Positions 16,231-25,732 of a stretch of DNA of 64,000 nt are shown piece by piece (positions within the stretch are counted from its first letter, which is position 1; every line of letters starts with the position of its first letter). This DNA comes from Iodidimonas sp. SYSU 1G8 (GTDB lineage Bacteria > Pseudomonadota > Alphaproteobacteria > SMXS01). The notes under the pieces were generated by a model, which was given only the letters and a program-made list of their open reading frames with translations, was not told the origin of the DNA and did not search any database. The stretch lies in NCBI RefSeq assembly GCF_039655775.1, contig NZ_JBBYXJ010000001.1, positions 620,001-684,000 of the forward strand. The letters are read 5' to 3'. The translations under genes and the position numbers were made by a program.

Positions 16231-17598
16231 ATGCGCCCGATGTCGATTACCCGTCGTGAACCCGTATCCGCCAAGCGGATCGGCGTGGCCACCGTTTCCG
16301 CTATTGCCCTGCTGGCCTTCCTGACCGCCTGCGGCAACAAGGAGAAGAAGGTCATTCTGGAAGGCGAGCGCAAGCCCATCGTCGAGTTGAACGATGAACT
16401 TGCCATCGACGAGGCGCTCAAGGCGGTCGACATCCGCCTGCCGGCCCCCTACCAGAACCCGGACTGGCCGCAGTCGGGCGGCTATGCCAACCATGCCATG
16501 CATCATCTGCAGCTCGGCGCGTCGCCCCGGATCGTCTGGCGCGCGCGGGTGGATGGCTCGACCTCGAACCGTAATCTGGTCGCCCAGCCGGTCGTCGCCC
16601 AGGGCATGGTTTTCGCGATGGGGTCGGGGTGGGAGGTTTCGGCTTTCGACGCCCAGAGCGGACGTGAGGTGTGGTCGGTCAATCTCCGTCAGAAAGAGCG
16701 CAAGCGCGACAAGGCGGATGCGGCCGCAGGCGGCGGGATCGCCTTCGATAACGGCAAACTCTATGTGGCGCTGGGGACGGGTGCCGCGATCGCGCTCGAT
16801 CCGCGCACCGGCGGCGAGCTCTGGCGGACCCAGTTCGACGTGGCGCTGCGCGGCTCGCCGACCGCGTCTGAAGGCATCGCGTTCTTCACCACCCACGATA
16901 ATCAGCTCTACGCGCTGAACGCCAATGACGGCAGCATTCTGTGGCAGCATGTCGCCATCGCCGAAGCGGCCGGCCTGATCGGCGCCGCCAGCCCGGCGGT
17001 CATCGGTGGCACCGTGGTCGCCGCATTCTCGTCGGGCGAGCTTTTCGCGCTGCAGGCCAGCAACGGCCGTGTCGCCTGGGCGGATTCCCTGACCCGTGTC
17101 GGTCGCATGACCGCGCTCTCGACGCTGAACGATATCGACGGCAGTCCGGTCATCGACCGGGGCGTCGTCTATGCCGTGGGTCACAGCGGACGCATGGCGG
17201 CCATCGATCTGAAGACAGGCTCGCGCCTCTGGGAAAACAACGTCGCGAGCGCCCAGACCATCTGGGTCGCCGGCGACTATCTTTATGTCGTCACCGCCGA
17301 CAACCAGTTGATGGCGCTGTCGCGCCGCAACGGCCGGGCCAAGTGGATTTCGGATCTGCAGCGCCACAAGGCCAACAACCGCAAGAAGGCGCCGATCATC
17401 TGGACCGGTCCCGTGCTTGCCGGCGACCGTCTGCTGGTCGTGACCAATAACGGCATGGCCGCCTCGTTCTCGCCCTATACCGGCGAGTTCCTCGGCGCCA
17501 TCGACATTCCCAGCAAGCGGAATTACGTCTCGCCGGTCGTGGCGAACGGCACGCTGTATCTGCTGGGCGACGACGGCGAACTGGTGGCCATGCGCTGA
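16231..17598 (+). CDS. bamB: Outer membrane protein assembly factor BamB (lipoprotein)
   Basis: Beta-propeller lipoprotein of the BAM complex that helps BamA insert outer-membrane barrels. A lipoprotein signal is visible (VSAIALLAFLTAC, Cys in the LTAC lipobox), followed by repeated PQQ-type blades such as SAFDAQSGREVWSVNL, IALDPRTGGELWRTQF, YALNANDGSILWQH and AAIDLKTGSRLWENNV. Length 455 aa is longer than E. coli BamB, as usual in alphaproteobacteria. ATG at 16231 chosen; a second ATG at 16240 is possible. Between yfgM-like and der. Confidence 0.94.
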   Translation: MRPMSITRREPVSAKRIGVATVSAIALLAFLTACGNKEKKVILEGERKPIVELNDELAIDEALKAVDIRLPAPYQNPDWPQSGGYANHAMHHLQLGASPRIVWRARVDGSTSNRNLVAQPVVAQGMVFAMGSGWEVSAFDAQSGREVWSVNLRQKERKRDKADAAAGGGIAFDNGKLYVALGTGAAIALDPRTGGELWRTQFDVALRGSPTASEGIAFFTTHDNQLYALNANDGSILWQHVAIAEAAGLIGAASPAVIGGTVVAAFSSGELFALQASNGRVAWADSLTRVGRMTALSTLNDIDGSPVIDRGVVYAVGHSGRMAAIDLKTGSRLWENNVASAQTIWVAGDYLYVVTADNQLMALSRRNGRAKWISDLQRHKANNRKKAPIIWTGPVLAGDRLLVVTNNGMAASFSPYTGEFLGAIDIPSKRNYVSPVVANGTLYLLGDDGELVAMR

Positions 17599-17605
17599 TC
17601 CGCAT

Positions 17606-17632
17606 CCCGGGGCGGCGGCAAGCCGCCCGGGG
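17606..17632 (+). terminator. GC-rich hairpin after bamB
   Basis: GGGCGGC - GGCAA - GCCGCCC forms a 7-bp stem, extended by three more pairs past one mismatch. There is no following T-run, so intrinsic termination would be weak; it may instead be an mRNA 3'-end stabiliser before der. Confidence 0.35.
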
Positions 17633-17708
17633 CGCCGCGACAGAAAACCGACTCAGAAGAGGCATCAGGCCCTTGCGGCTTGATGTCTCCATAGGCAATA
17701 CAGTCCCC

Positions 17709-19064
17709 ATGTCCTTTACAGCCGCCATTATCGGCCGACCCAATGTCGGCAAATCGACCCTCTTCAATCGCCTGACCGGGCGCCGGCTGGCGCTGGTCGA
17801 CGACAGGCCGGGCGTGACCCGCGACCGACGTGAAGCCGCCGCCCGCATCGCCGGGCTGGAATTCACCTTGGTGGATACGGCCGGGCTCGAGGATATCCAT
17901 GACGAGTCCATGGAGGCCCGCATGCGCCAGCAGACCGAGCGCGCCGTGGCCGAGGCGGACGTCGTGATGTTCCTGTTCGACGCCCGCGCGGGTATCACGC
18001 CGCTGGACACGCACTTCGCCAACTGGGTGCGCCAGACGGGCAAACCCGTCATCCTGGTCGCCAACAAGAGCGAAGGGACGAGCGGCGACAGCGGCTACTA
18101 TGAGGCGTTCTCGCTGGGTCTTGGTGAACCCGTCCAGATTTCGGCCGAACATGGCCAGGGACTGGGCGAGCTGCATGACGCGCTCGCCGAGCACGCCGAG
18201 ATCATCGTCCCCCGGGCAGACGATGAAGAGGACGAGGGCGAGGAGCAGGAAGACGGCACGCTGCATCTCGCGATCATCGGTCGCCCCAATGCAGGCAAGT
18301 CGACCCTCATCAACACATTGATCGGCGACGAACGTCTTCTGGCGGGACCGGAAGCCGGCTTGACGCGCGATTCCATATCCGTCGAATGGGCGTTCGAGAG
18401 CACCAAGATCAGGCTGTTCGATACGGCCGGCATGCGCCGCCGGGCAAAGGTAGTCGACAAGCTGGAAAAGCTATCCGTGGCCGATGGGCTGCGCGCCGTC
18501 AAGTTCGCGCAGGTCGTCGTGCTGCTGGTCGATTCAACATCCCCGCTCGACCGCCAGGAGAAGATCCTGGCCAGCCTGGTCGCGCGCGAGGGCAGGGCGC
18601 TCGTGGTCGCGCTCAACAAGTGGGATCTGGTCGAGGACAAGCCCGCCGTGCTGAAGGAGGTCCAGGATATGCTGGAACTCGATATGCCGGAAATCCGCGG
18701 TGTCGAACTGGTGCAGTTCTCGGCGCTGACGGGGCGCGGCCTCGACAAGCTGATGCCCGCGGTCATGCGCGCCTATGGCTCCTGGGACAGCCGCATTTCC
18801 ACCGCGCGCCTCAATCGCTGGCTGGATGCCGCGACCCAGGCCCATCCGCCGCCGGCGCCGTCGGGCCGCCGGATCAAGCTGCGCTATATGACCCAAGTGA
18901 AATCGCGGCCGCCGACCTTCGTGATCTTCTGTTCTCGGCCCGACGAACTTCCCGATTCCTACATGCGCTATCTGATGAATGGTATCCGCGAGACGTTCGA
19001 CCTGTGGGGTACGCCGATCCGCATTCGTCTCAAGAAAGGCGAAAATCCTTTCGCGGAGAGCTGA
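17709..19064 (+). CDS. der: Ribosome biogenesis GTPase Der (EngA)
   Basis: Tandem-GTPase protein (451 aa) needed for 50S subunit maturation. Two G domains are present: the first begins at IIGRPNVGKST (residues 7-17) with DTAGL, the second at IIGRPNAGKSTLIN with DTAGMRRR and NKWD; a KH-like C-terminal domain ends the protein (KLRYMTQVKSRPPTFVIF). The NKSE in the first domain is the NKxD-type motif variant (usually NKVD/NKAE). An acidic linker EEDEGEEQED joins the two domains. The ATG at 17709 begins the conserved MSFTAAIIGRP; the frame extends upstream to 17673 without homology. Confidence 0.97.
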   Translation: MSFTAAIIGRPNVGKSTLFNRLTGRRLALVDDRPGVTRDRREAAARIAGLEFTLVDTAGLEDIHDESMEARMRQQTERAVAEADVVMFLFDARAGITPLDTHFANWVRQTGKPVILVANKSEGTSGDSGYYEAFSLGLGEPVQISAEHGQGLGELHDALAEHAEIIVPRADDEEDEGEEQEDGTLHLAIIGRPNAGKSTLINTLIGDERLLAGPEAGLTRDSISVEWAFESTKIRLFDTAGMRRRAKVVDKLEKLSVADGLRAVKFAQVVVLLVDSTSPLDRQEKILASLVAREGRALVVALNKWDLVEDKPAVLKEVQDMLELDMPEIRGVELVQFSALTGRGLDKLMPAVMRAYGSWDSRISTARLNRWLDAATQAHPPPAPSGRRIKLRYMTQVKSRPPTFVIFCSRPDELPDSYMRYLMNGIRETFDLWGTPIRIRLKKGENPFAES

Positions 19065-19138
19065 CAGTCACCCCTGCTTGTGAGTTGGCGATCCGGCCTG
19101 CTAAGGTTGCCGCCAACGACAATGGGGAGATCGACACA

Positions 19139-19945
19139 ATGCGGGAATTTTCGGGACGCACGGCATTCATCACCGGCGGCGCCAGCGGGATCGGCCTGGC
19201 CATGGCGCGTGCCTTTGCCGACAAGGGCATGCGGCTGGTCCTGTCCGACGTCAACAAGGCGGCGCTGGATGCCGCCGAGAGCGAATTGAAGCCGCGCACC
19301 GACGTGCTCGTTCTCGCGCAGGATGTGACCGACCGAGCCGCCTGGGCGGAGGCGGTCAGCCAAGTCGAAGCGTTCGGAAAACTGCATGTCGTCTGCGCCA
19401 ATGCCGGCCTGCCGCCCGCGGGCTCGCCGGTGGCCGACACCGATCCGGCGAAATGGGACCGGATCGTCGCGGTCAACCTGACCGGTGTGTTCAACACGGT
19501 GCATTACCTGACGCCGTTGGTGCGCGCCCATGGCGAAGGCGGCCACGTGGTCATCACCTCATCCATGGCTGGCGCTGTCGCGGCCTCGCCGATCGGCGAC
19601 TATGTGGTGACCAAATATGGCGCGGTCGGCATGGGCGAGGTGATGCGGTACGAACTGGCGCCCCACAATATCGGCGTCTCCCTGCTGTTGCCGGGAACCG
19701 TCGGCACGGCGTTGAGCGGCGCGCCGACGCCGGGCAGCATGAACGCGGCGAATGTGGGCGCGCGGGTGGTGAAGGCGATCGAGGGCAACGAGCTCTACAT
19801 CTTCACCCATCCCGAATACCGGCCGATGGTTGAAGCGCGCTGCAACGCCGTCCTGGCGGCGTTCGGAGAGTCGGCGCAGCCGGGATTCCAGGAGCCGGAC
19901 AAGGTCATGGAGATGATGCGCCAAAACGCCTACGGCGCCCCCTGA
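19139..19945 (+). CDS. Short-chain dehydrogenase/reductase
   Basis: NAD(P)-dependent oxidoreductase of 268 aa with unknown substrate. Cofactor motif TGGASGIG (residues 11-18), NAG at about 88, catalytic Ser in VITSSMAG and the YVVTKYG motif, where the SDR YxxxK pair is Y-V-V-T-K. GGGGAG lies before the ATG. It follows der by 74 bp and has no obvious functional link to it. The C-terminus contains a longer-than-usual substrate-loop region (TPGSMNAANVG). Confidence 0.9.
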   Translation: MREFSGRTAFITGGASGIGLAMARAFADKGMRLVLSDVNKAALDAAESELKPRTDVLVLAQDVTDRAAWAEAVSQVEAFGKLHVVCANAGLPPAGSPVADTDPAKWDRIVAVNLTGVFNTVHYLTPLVRAHGEGGHVVITSSMAGAVAASPIGDYVVTKYGAVGMGEVMRYELAPHNIGVSLLLPGTVGTALSGAPTPGSMNAANVGARVVKAIEGNELYIFTHPEYRPMVEARCNAVLAAFGESAQPGFQEPDKVMEMMRQNAYGAP

Positions 19946-19978
19946 GAGACGATCGGTCGTTCCCGGGGCAACGGTCTC

Positions 19979-20698
19979 TTACGAGAAACTGTCCCGGAAA
20001 TTGACCATCTCGCCCTGGCCGCTCCAGTCGGGCGACACCATCCGCAGGATGCTGGGCGCGATGTCGGCCGGGGTGGGCAGGCTGCTCGGATCTTCGCCCG
20101 GCATGGCCTTGGCACGCATGTTGGTGCGCGTCGCGCCCGGGTTGAGCAGGTTCACGCGGACCGGCGTGCCGGTCAGTTCATCGGCATAGGTCCGCACCAG
20201 GGTTTCGAGACCCGCCTTGCTGACGGCGTAGGCGCCCCAATAGGCGCGCGGCCTGTGGCCGACTGTCGATGTCAGGAACAGCGCGCGGCCGGCGGGCGCG
20301 GCACGCAGCAACGGATCGAAGGCGCGGATCAGGCGCCAGTTCGCCGTCAGGTTGACCGCGATGACCTCGTCCCACTCCTTGGGTGACAGATGGGGCAGGG
20401 GCGACAGTTCGCCCAGAATGCCCGCATTGCCGACAAGAACGTCCAGACGGCCCCAGCGCTCGGCGATCGCCGCGCCGATCTTGTCGATCAGGTCGCCCTG
20501 GCGCAAATCGAGCGGTGTCAAGGTCGCGGTGCCGCCGTCGGCCTGGATTTCGTCGTCCAGCTCCTCGAGTCCGCCTACCGTCCGCGCGACGGCGATGACA
20601 TGAGCACCCGCAGCGGCTAGCGCACGGGCCGCGGCGCGGCCAATACCACGGGACGCGCCGGTGACCAGCGCGATCTTTCCGGAGAGGGGCTGGGTCAT
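19979..20698 (-). CDS. Short-chain dehydrogenase/reductase downstream of purF
   Basis: SDR enzyme of 239 aa: TGASRGIG cofactor loop, GNAG, catalytic Ser in FLTSTVGH and the Y-A-V-S-K motif. It starts within the last codons of purF (4-nt ATGA overlap) and so is co-translated with it; cvpA-purF-SDR is a recurrent alphaproteobacterial arrangement, but no role in purine synthesis is established. ATG at 20698 begins the conserved LSGKIALVTGASRG region. Confidence 0.92.
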   Translation of the reverse strand: MTQPLSGKIALVTGASRGIGRAAARALAAAGAHVIAVARTVGGLEELDDEIQADGGTATLTPLDLRQGDLIDKIGAAIAERWGRLDVLVGNAGILGELSPLPHLSPKEWDEVIAVNLTANWRLIRAFDPLLRAAPAGRALFLTSTVGHRPRAYWGAYAVSKAGLETLVRTYADELTGTPVRVNLLNPGATRTNMRAKAMPGEDPSSLPTPADIAPSILRMVSPDWSGQGEMVNFRDSFS

Positions 20699-22149
20699 GC
20701 GCCGGACAGCAGGGAGAGCTGCGACTGCTGCCCGCCGTCGTGATCCACCAGGCGGATGGGATAATCGCCGGAGAAGCAGGCGTCGCAATATTGGGGCTCG
20801 GCGTCATTGCGGCCAGTCTCGCCGACGGCGCGATAAAGACCGTCCATGGATAGAAACGCCAGGGTGTCGACACCGATCAACCGCGCCATCTCGTCGACGC
20901 CCATGCGCGCCGCCAACAGCTTGTGACGCTCGGGCGTGTCCACGCCGTAGAAGCAGGAATAGGTCGTCGGCGGGCTGGCGATGCGCATGTGCACCTCCTT
21001 GGCGCCGGCGGCCCGGATCATCTCGACGATCTTGATCGACGTCGTGCCGCGCACGATGCTGTCGTCCACCAGGATGACGTTCTTGCCCTGGATCTGCGCC
21101 CGATTGGCGTTGTGCTTGAGACGCACGCCGAGATGTCGGATCGAGTCCGTGGGCTCGATGAAGGTGCGGCCCACATAGTGGTTGCGGATGATACCCAGCT
21201 CGAACGGAATACCGGACTCCTGGGAATAGCCGATCGCCGCGGGCGTGCCGGAATCAGGGACGGGAATCACCAGATCGGCCTGAACCGGCTTTTCGCGGGA
21301 CAATTCCGCGCCGATCCTCTTGCGGATCTCATAGACGCTGCCGTCGCGGGTGAGGGTGTCGGGACGCGAGAAATAGATGTTCTCGAAAATGCAGGGACGC
21401 GCACGCAGCTTCGGGAACGGATAGAGGCTTTCGATGCCGTTTTCGGTGAACACGATCATCTCGCCCGGCTCGATCTCGCGCACATATTTGGCGCCGATGA
21501 TATCGAAGGCGACCGACTCGGATGCCAGGACGGGAACGCCGCCCTCCAGCTCGCCCAGAACAAGCGGGCGGATGCCGAGCGGATCGCGAATGCCGATCAT
21601 CTTCTTCTGGGTCAGGATCACCAGCGAATAGGCGCCTTCGATCTGATGCAGCGCATCAACGAGGCGATCGACCAAACGCGGCTGCTGCGACAGCGCGACG
21701 AGATGGATGATGGTTTCCGTGTCGGAGGTCGACTGGAAGATCGCGCCCTTGTTGACCAGCATGCGACGAAGGGTCATGGCGTTGGTCAGATTGCCATTAT
21801 GCGCCACGGCGAAACCACCGCCCGAAAGCTCGGCGAACAGCGGCTGGACATTGCGCAGGATGGTTCCGCCGGTGGTGGCGTAACGGTTATGGCCGACGGC
21901 GCTGTCACCGGGCAGCGAGGCGATCACGGTCTCGGAGCTCAGCGTATCGCCGACCAGTCCCAGCGCACGCTGGGAATGGAACTGCTTGCCGTCATAGCTG
22001 ACGACGCCGGCCGCTTCCTGACCGCGGTGCTGCAGCGCATGCAGACCAAGCACGGTCAGCGCGGCGGCGTCCGGATGGCCATAAATGCCGAAAACGCCGC
22101 ACTCTTCGCGCAGCTTGTCATCATCGAATGGATTGGTGGTTACCGTCAC
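20695..22149 (-). CDS. purF: Amidophosphoribosyltransferase
   Basis: Catalyses the first step of de novo purine synthesis, PRPP + glutamine to phosphoribosylamine. The glutaminase nucleophile is Cys17 in EECGVFGIYG, preceded by a short propeptide that must be removed, as in Bacillus-type enzymes. The PRPP loop VILVDDSIVRGTTS is near residue 350, and cysteines in the C-terminal part (CFYGVDTP and CDACFSGDYP) fit the Fe-S cluster of that type. Length 484 aa is typical. The start is a GTG at 22149. Operon with cvpA upstream and the SDR downstream. Confidence 0.97.
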   Translation of the reverse strand: MTVTTNPFDDDKLREECGVFGIYGHPDAAALTVLGLHALQHRGQEAAGVVSYDGKQFHSQRALGLVGDTLSSETVIASLPGDSAVGHNRYATTGGTILRNVQPLFAELSGGGFAVAHNGNLTNAMTLRRMLVNKGAIFQSTSDTETIIHLVALSQQPRLVDRLVDALHQIEGAYSLVILTQKKMIGIRDPLGIRPLVLGELEGGVPVLASESVAFDIIGAKYVREIEPGEMIVFTENGIESLYPFPKLRARPCIFENIYFSRPDTLTRDGSVYEIRKRIGAELSREKPVQADLVIPVPDSGTPAAIGYSQESGIPFELGIIRNHYVGRTFIEPTDSIRHLGVRLKHNANRAQIQGKNVILVDDSIVRGTTSIKIVEMIRAAGAKEVHMRIASPPTTYSCFYGVDTPERHKLLAARMGVDEMARLIGVDTLAFLSMDGLYRAVGETGRNDAEPQYCDACFSGDYPIRLVDHDGGQQSQLSLLSGA

Positions 22150-22245
22150 GTCGGCCCTGGCTCCACGGTTGGACTCTTAAGCAGGTACGGGGTGTCTTCG
22201 GTGAGCGGGTGTATAGACTGTTTCCCACGCACTGTCAGTCTCTGT

Positions 22246-22812
22246 TTACGCTTTCGTTCCCTGCGGTTTTTCGCCGTCGGGATCGCTGTCGGGCGCCGCT
22301 GGCGCCCAGTCCTCGGGGACGAGACGCTGCAGGCCCGCCGCGAGGGTCCTTACATGGGGCAGCAGGCGCGAGGTTTCCACCCAGGCGCGTTTCGGCTCCT
22401 CCGGATTCTCCGGATCGGTCGTCAGATGCACCGCCGCGATATAGCCGACGGCGACGATGACCGCGCCCCGCATGACGCCGAACAGCAGCCCCAGGATCCG
22501 GTTGGCCGGCCCCAGCATGCTGGTCTTTTGCACCCCGCGCGAGAGGAAGCCGGCGACCAGCATCAGGATCACGAGACTGACGATGAAGATGGCGCCGCCG
22601 GCGACGAAGGCCGACATGGTCTGATTCTCCACCATGCCGGAGATCAGCGCCTGGCCATGGGCGTGAAAGGTCAGTGCCAGCCAGGCCGCGCCCGCCCATG
22701 CGGCGAGCGACAGCACCTCGCGAACGAAGCCGCGAAAGAAGCCGATCAGCGCCGACAGCCCGATCACCAGGAGGAAAAGGGCGTCGAGAGAATTGATGGG
22801 GAGTGTTTCCAT
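22246..22812 (-). CDS. cvpA: CvpA family membrane protein
   Basis: Inner-membrane protein of 188 aa with four predicted helices (VIGLSALIGFFRGFVREVL, AWAGAAWLAL, FIVSLVILMLVAGFLS, LLFGVMRGAVIVAVGYIAAV). CvpA proteins are linked to colicin V production and envelope homeostasis in E. coli, with unknown biochemistry. The FFRGFVREVL and LNRxLG-like NRILGLLFGVMRG motifs are diagnostic. It starts 7 nt after radA in the same operon and precedes purF, the usual neighbour. A charged, proline-rich C-terminus follows. Confidence 0.92.
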   Translation of the reverse strand: METLPINSLDALFLLVIGLSALIGFFRGFVREVLSLAAWAGAAWLALTFHAHGQALISGMVENQTMSAFVAGGAIFIVSLVILMLVAGFLSRGVQKTSMLGPANRILGLLFGVMRGAVIVAVGYIAAVHLTTDPENPEEPKRAWVETSRLLPHVRTLAAGLQRLVPEDWAPAAPDSDPDGEKPQGTKA

Positions 22813-22819
22813 GAGCGCG

Positions 22820-24172
22820 TCAGGACATAAACAGGTCTTTGACGGCCTGCAACTTTTCCAGCTCTGTCAGCTTCAGACTGGACTTGGCGGTCTTCGACGA
22901 TTGCGGCAGCCAGGCGCGGGCAAAGCCCAGCTTCTCGGCTTCCTTGAGCCGCGCGTCGGACTGCGCGACGGGCCGAACTTCGCCGGCGAGGCTGATTTCG
23001 CCGAAGATCACCGTCTCGGCCGGGACCGCGATATCGGTCAGCGAAGACACCAATGCCGCCGCGACCGCCAGATCCGCCGCCGGCTCGCTGACCCGCAGTC
23101 CGCCGGCAACGTTCAGGTAGACATCCTGGCCACCGAAGCCCAGTCCGCATCGGGCATCGAGCACCGCCATCACCATGGCCAGGCGTCCGGTGTCCCAACC
23201 GACCACCGCCCGCCTCGGCGTCGCGAGCGGCGAGGGCGAGACAAGAGCCTGGATTTCCACCAGGACGGGACGGGTGCCCTCGATTCCCGCGAACACGGCG
23301 GCGCCACTGACGGGCTCGCGGCGATTGGTCAGGAACAGGGCCGACGGGTTGGGCACCTCGCTCAAACCGCGGTCCGTCATCTCGAACACGCCGATCTCGT
23401 CGGTGCCGCCATAGCGATTCTTCACGGCGCGCAGAATGCGGAATTGATGACCGCGCTCGCCCTCGAAGTACAGCACCGTGTCCACCATGTGCTCGAGCAC
23501 GCGCGGTCCGGCGATCTGCCCGTCCTTGGTCACGTGCCCGACCAGAATAACCGTACAGGCGCGGCGTTTGGCGAAGCGGATCAGCTCCTGCGCGCAGGCG
23601 CGAACCTGGCTGACCGAGCCGGGCGCCGATTCCACATTGTCGGCGAACACCGTCTGGATGGAATCGATGACCACGACCTGCGGACGACGTGCCTCGAGCG
23701 TGGTCAGGATATCGCGCAGGCTGGTCTCCGAACCCAGCTCCAGCGGCGAATCCGCCAGGCCGAGGCGCAGGGCGCGCGAGCGGATCTGGGCCGATGCTTC
23801 CTCGCCGGAGATATAGACGCAGTTGACATTCCGCTTCGCGAGCAGGGCGGCCGCCTGGAGCAGGATGGTCGACTTGCCGATACCAGGATCACCGCCCACC
23901 AGCAGCGCGGAGCCGGGCACCAGCCCGCCGCCGCAGGCGCGGTCGAATTCGGCGATGCCGGTGATCATGCGCGGCGCCGACTCGGTTTCTCCGGTGAGAC
24001 CGCTCAGTTCGATCAACCGTCCCTTGCCGCTGCTGAGGCCGCGCGGCACCACGTCGCCGCCAGCCTCCTGAACAATGCTGTTCCACTCGCCGCAGCCGTC
24101 GCACTTGCCCTGCCATTTGCGATAGACGGTGCCGCAATGCTGACAGACGAACCGATCCGCGCCCTTGGCCAT
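22820..24172 (-). CDS. radA: DNA repair protein RadA
   Basis: RecA-like ATPase that drives branch migration during homologous recombination. The zinc finger C10-x2-C13 ... C24-x2-C27 begins the protein, followed by Walker A GDPGIGKS, the RadA-specific KNRYG motif (usually KNRFG), and a Lon-protease-like C-terminal domain. Length 450 aa is typical. ATG at 24172 chosen because MAKGADRFVCQHC is the conserved start; a longer frame lacks homology. It lies 1 nt beyond the end of mlaF. Confidence 0.97.
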   Translation of the reverse strand: MAKGADRFVCQHCGTVYRKWQGKCDGCGEWNSIVQEAGGDVVPRGLSSGKGRLIELSGLTGETESAPRMITGIAEFDRACGGGLVPGSALLVGGDPGIGKSTILLQAAALLAKRNVNCVYISGEEASAQIRSRALRLGLADSPLELGSETSLRDILTTLEARRPQVVVIDSIQTVFADNVESAPGSVSQVRACAQELIRFAKRRACTVILVGHVTKDGQIAGPRVLEHMVDTVLYFEGERGHQFRILRAVKNRYGGTDEIGVFEMTDRGLSEVPNPSALFLTNRREPVSGAAVFAGIEGTRPVLVEIQALVSPSPLATPRRAVVGWDTGRLAMVMAVLDARCGLGFGGQDVYLNVAGGLRVSEPAADLAVAAALVSSLTDIAVPAETVIFGEISLAGEVRPVAQSDARLKEAEKLGFARAWLPQSSKTAKSSLKLTELEKLQAVKDLFMS

Positions 24173-24173
24173 C

Positions 24174-24947
24174 TCAGGGGCGCCGCACATCCATGGAGAT
24201 CGGCCCCTCGGCGCGTCCATGAATGAACTGGTCCACATAGGGGTTGCCCGAACGATCGATCTCGGTCGCCGGGCCGATCCAGATGATCTTCCCCTCATAG
24301 AGCATGCCGATACGGTCGGCGACCTTGCGGGCGCTGGCCATGTCATGGGTGATGGTCAGCGCCGTGGCGCCGAGATCACGAACACGCTCGACGATGAGTT
24401 CATTGATCACGTCCGCCATGATCGGATCGAGGCCGGTCGTCGGCTCGTCGAAGAAGATGATCTCCGGATTGGTCGCGATGGCCCGCGCCAGCGCGACGCG
24501 CTTCTGCATGCCGCCGGAAAGTTCGGCAGGGTAGAGCATGCCGACCTCGGGGCTCAATCCAACCTTGGCCAGATTCTCGTCGGCTTTTTCCTTGGCCGGC
24601 TTCTTCTTCATGCCGTGCGCCGAAATGAGACCGAAGGAAACGTTGCGCCACACCCGCAGGCTGTCGAACAGAGCGCTGCCCTGGAACAGCATGCCGAAGC
24701 GCCGCAGCAGGTTTTCCCGCTCTCGCCCACGCAGATGGGTGACATCCTCGCCATCCACCAGGATGCGGCCGGCATCCGGCGCCATGAGTCCAAGGACACA
24801 GCGCAGCAGCACGGACTTGCCAGTGCCAGAGCCGCCGATGATGACCACGGATTCTCCGGGATAGATATCCAGGTCGAGACCGTTCAGCACGATCTTGTCG
24901 CCGAACCGCTTGGAGACGCCCTGCAGGCTGAGTTTAGGCTCTGTCAT
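24174..24947 (-). CDS. mlaF: ABC transporter ATP-binding protein, MlaF-like
   Basis: Cytoplasmic ATPase (257 aa) of the MCE-type phospholipid transport system that keeps outer-membrane lipid asymmetry. Walker A GGSGTGKS, signature LSGGMQKR, Walker B IIFFDEPTTGLDP and the switch His in LTITHD are present; the MlaF-type MGMLFQGSALFDSL region follows the Q-loop. It overlaps the last base of mlaE. The substrate-binding MCE protein (MlaD) is not next to it, so partners must lie elsewhere. Confidence 0.92.
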   Translation of the reverse strand: MTEPKLSLQGVSKRFGDKIVLNGLDLDIYPGESVVIIGGSGTGKSVLLRCVLGLMAPDAGRILVDGEDVTHLRGRERENLLRRFGMLFQGSALFDSLRVWRNVSFGLISAHGMKKKPAKEKADENLAKVGLSPEVGMLYPAELSGGMQKRVALARAIATNPEIIFFDEPTTGLDPIMADVINELIVERVRDLGATALTITHDMASARKVADRIGMLYEGKIIWIGPATEIDRSGNPYVDQFIHGRAEGPISMDVRRP

Positions 24948-25732
24948 CAGTCGGTGAACGCGATCGAGGTGATGATGTAGTTGGCCGCCAGGATCAGGAT
25001 CGACGCCGAGACAACCGCATTGGTGGTGGCACGGCCCACGCCCTGCGCGCCGCCGCTGCTGTTGAAGCCCTGATAGCAGCCCATGAGAGCCAGGATGAAG
25101 CCGAATACCGCGGCCTTGATCAGGCCGGAGATGACGTCCCACGCCTCGAGGAAGTCGACCGTGTTCTGGAGATAGGCGACGGAATTGTAGTCGAGCACCG
25201 TCGTGGCGATCAGCCATCCGCCCATGACGCCAATGACGTCGCCGAGCAGGACGAGCAGGGGCATCATGAGGGTCGCGGCCAGCAGGCGGGGCGCGATGAG
25301 ATATTTGAACGGGCTCGTCGCCAGGGTGGTGAGGGCGTCGATCTGCCCGGTGACGCGCATGGTACCCAGCTCGGCCGCCATCGCCGCGCTGACACGGCCC
25401 GCGACCATGAGGCTGGCGAGTACCGGGCCGAGTTCGCGGGTAATGCCGAAGACCACGATGGTCGGCACGGTGGATTCGGCGTTGAAGCGGCCGGTCCCGA
25501 TGTAAATCTGCTGCGCCAGCACCGCGCCTGTGAACACGGCGGTCAGACCCACGACCGGCAGCGAATAGAAGCCCACCGAAAGGAGCTGTCGGCCCAGATT
25601 GGCCAGATAGAAGGGCGGGGTGAAGATGTTCACGACCGCCTGGGCCATGAACAGACACAGCCGCCCAACATCACTGAGAAAGCCGAGCGTGGCGCGGCCG
25701 ATATTGGCGACAGGATTGGATGCAGAGGTCAA
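24947..25732 (-). CDS. mlaE: ABC transporter permease, MlaE-like
   Basis: Permease subunit (261 aa) of the MCE lipid transporter, with about five hydrophobic helices and the family motifs GYYSLPVVGLTAVFTG (here GFYSLPVVG), ELGPVLASLMVAGRVSAAMAAELGTMRVT and DALTTLATSP in pieces. No ATG fits the conserved N-terminus: the first is at the third-helix side (MAQAVV), too late. A TTG at 25732 overlapping the dnaB stop gives the expected length, so I take it as the start. Encoded immediately before mlaF. Confidence 0.88.
   Translation of the reverse strand: MTSASNPVANIGRATLGFLSDVGRLCLFMAQAVVNIFTPPFYLANLGRQLLSVGFYSLPVVGLTAVFTGAVLAQQIYIGTGRFNAESTVPTIVVFGITRELGPVLASLMVAGRVSAAMAAELGTMRVTGQIDALTTLATSPFKYLIAPRLLAATLMMPLLVLLGDVIGVMGGWLIATTVLDYNSVAYLQNTVDFLEAWDVISGLIKAAVFGFILALMGCYQGFNSSGGAQGVGRATTNAVVSASILILAANYIITSIAFTD

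Noticed and set aside
20923-22830. 635-codon plus-strand frame across purF and cvpA
   Set aside because: Antisense to two conserved genes; no motif.
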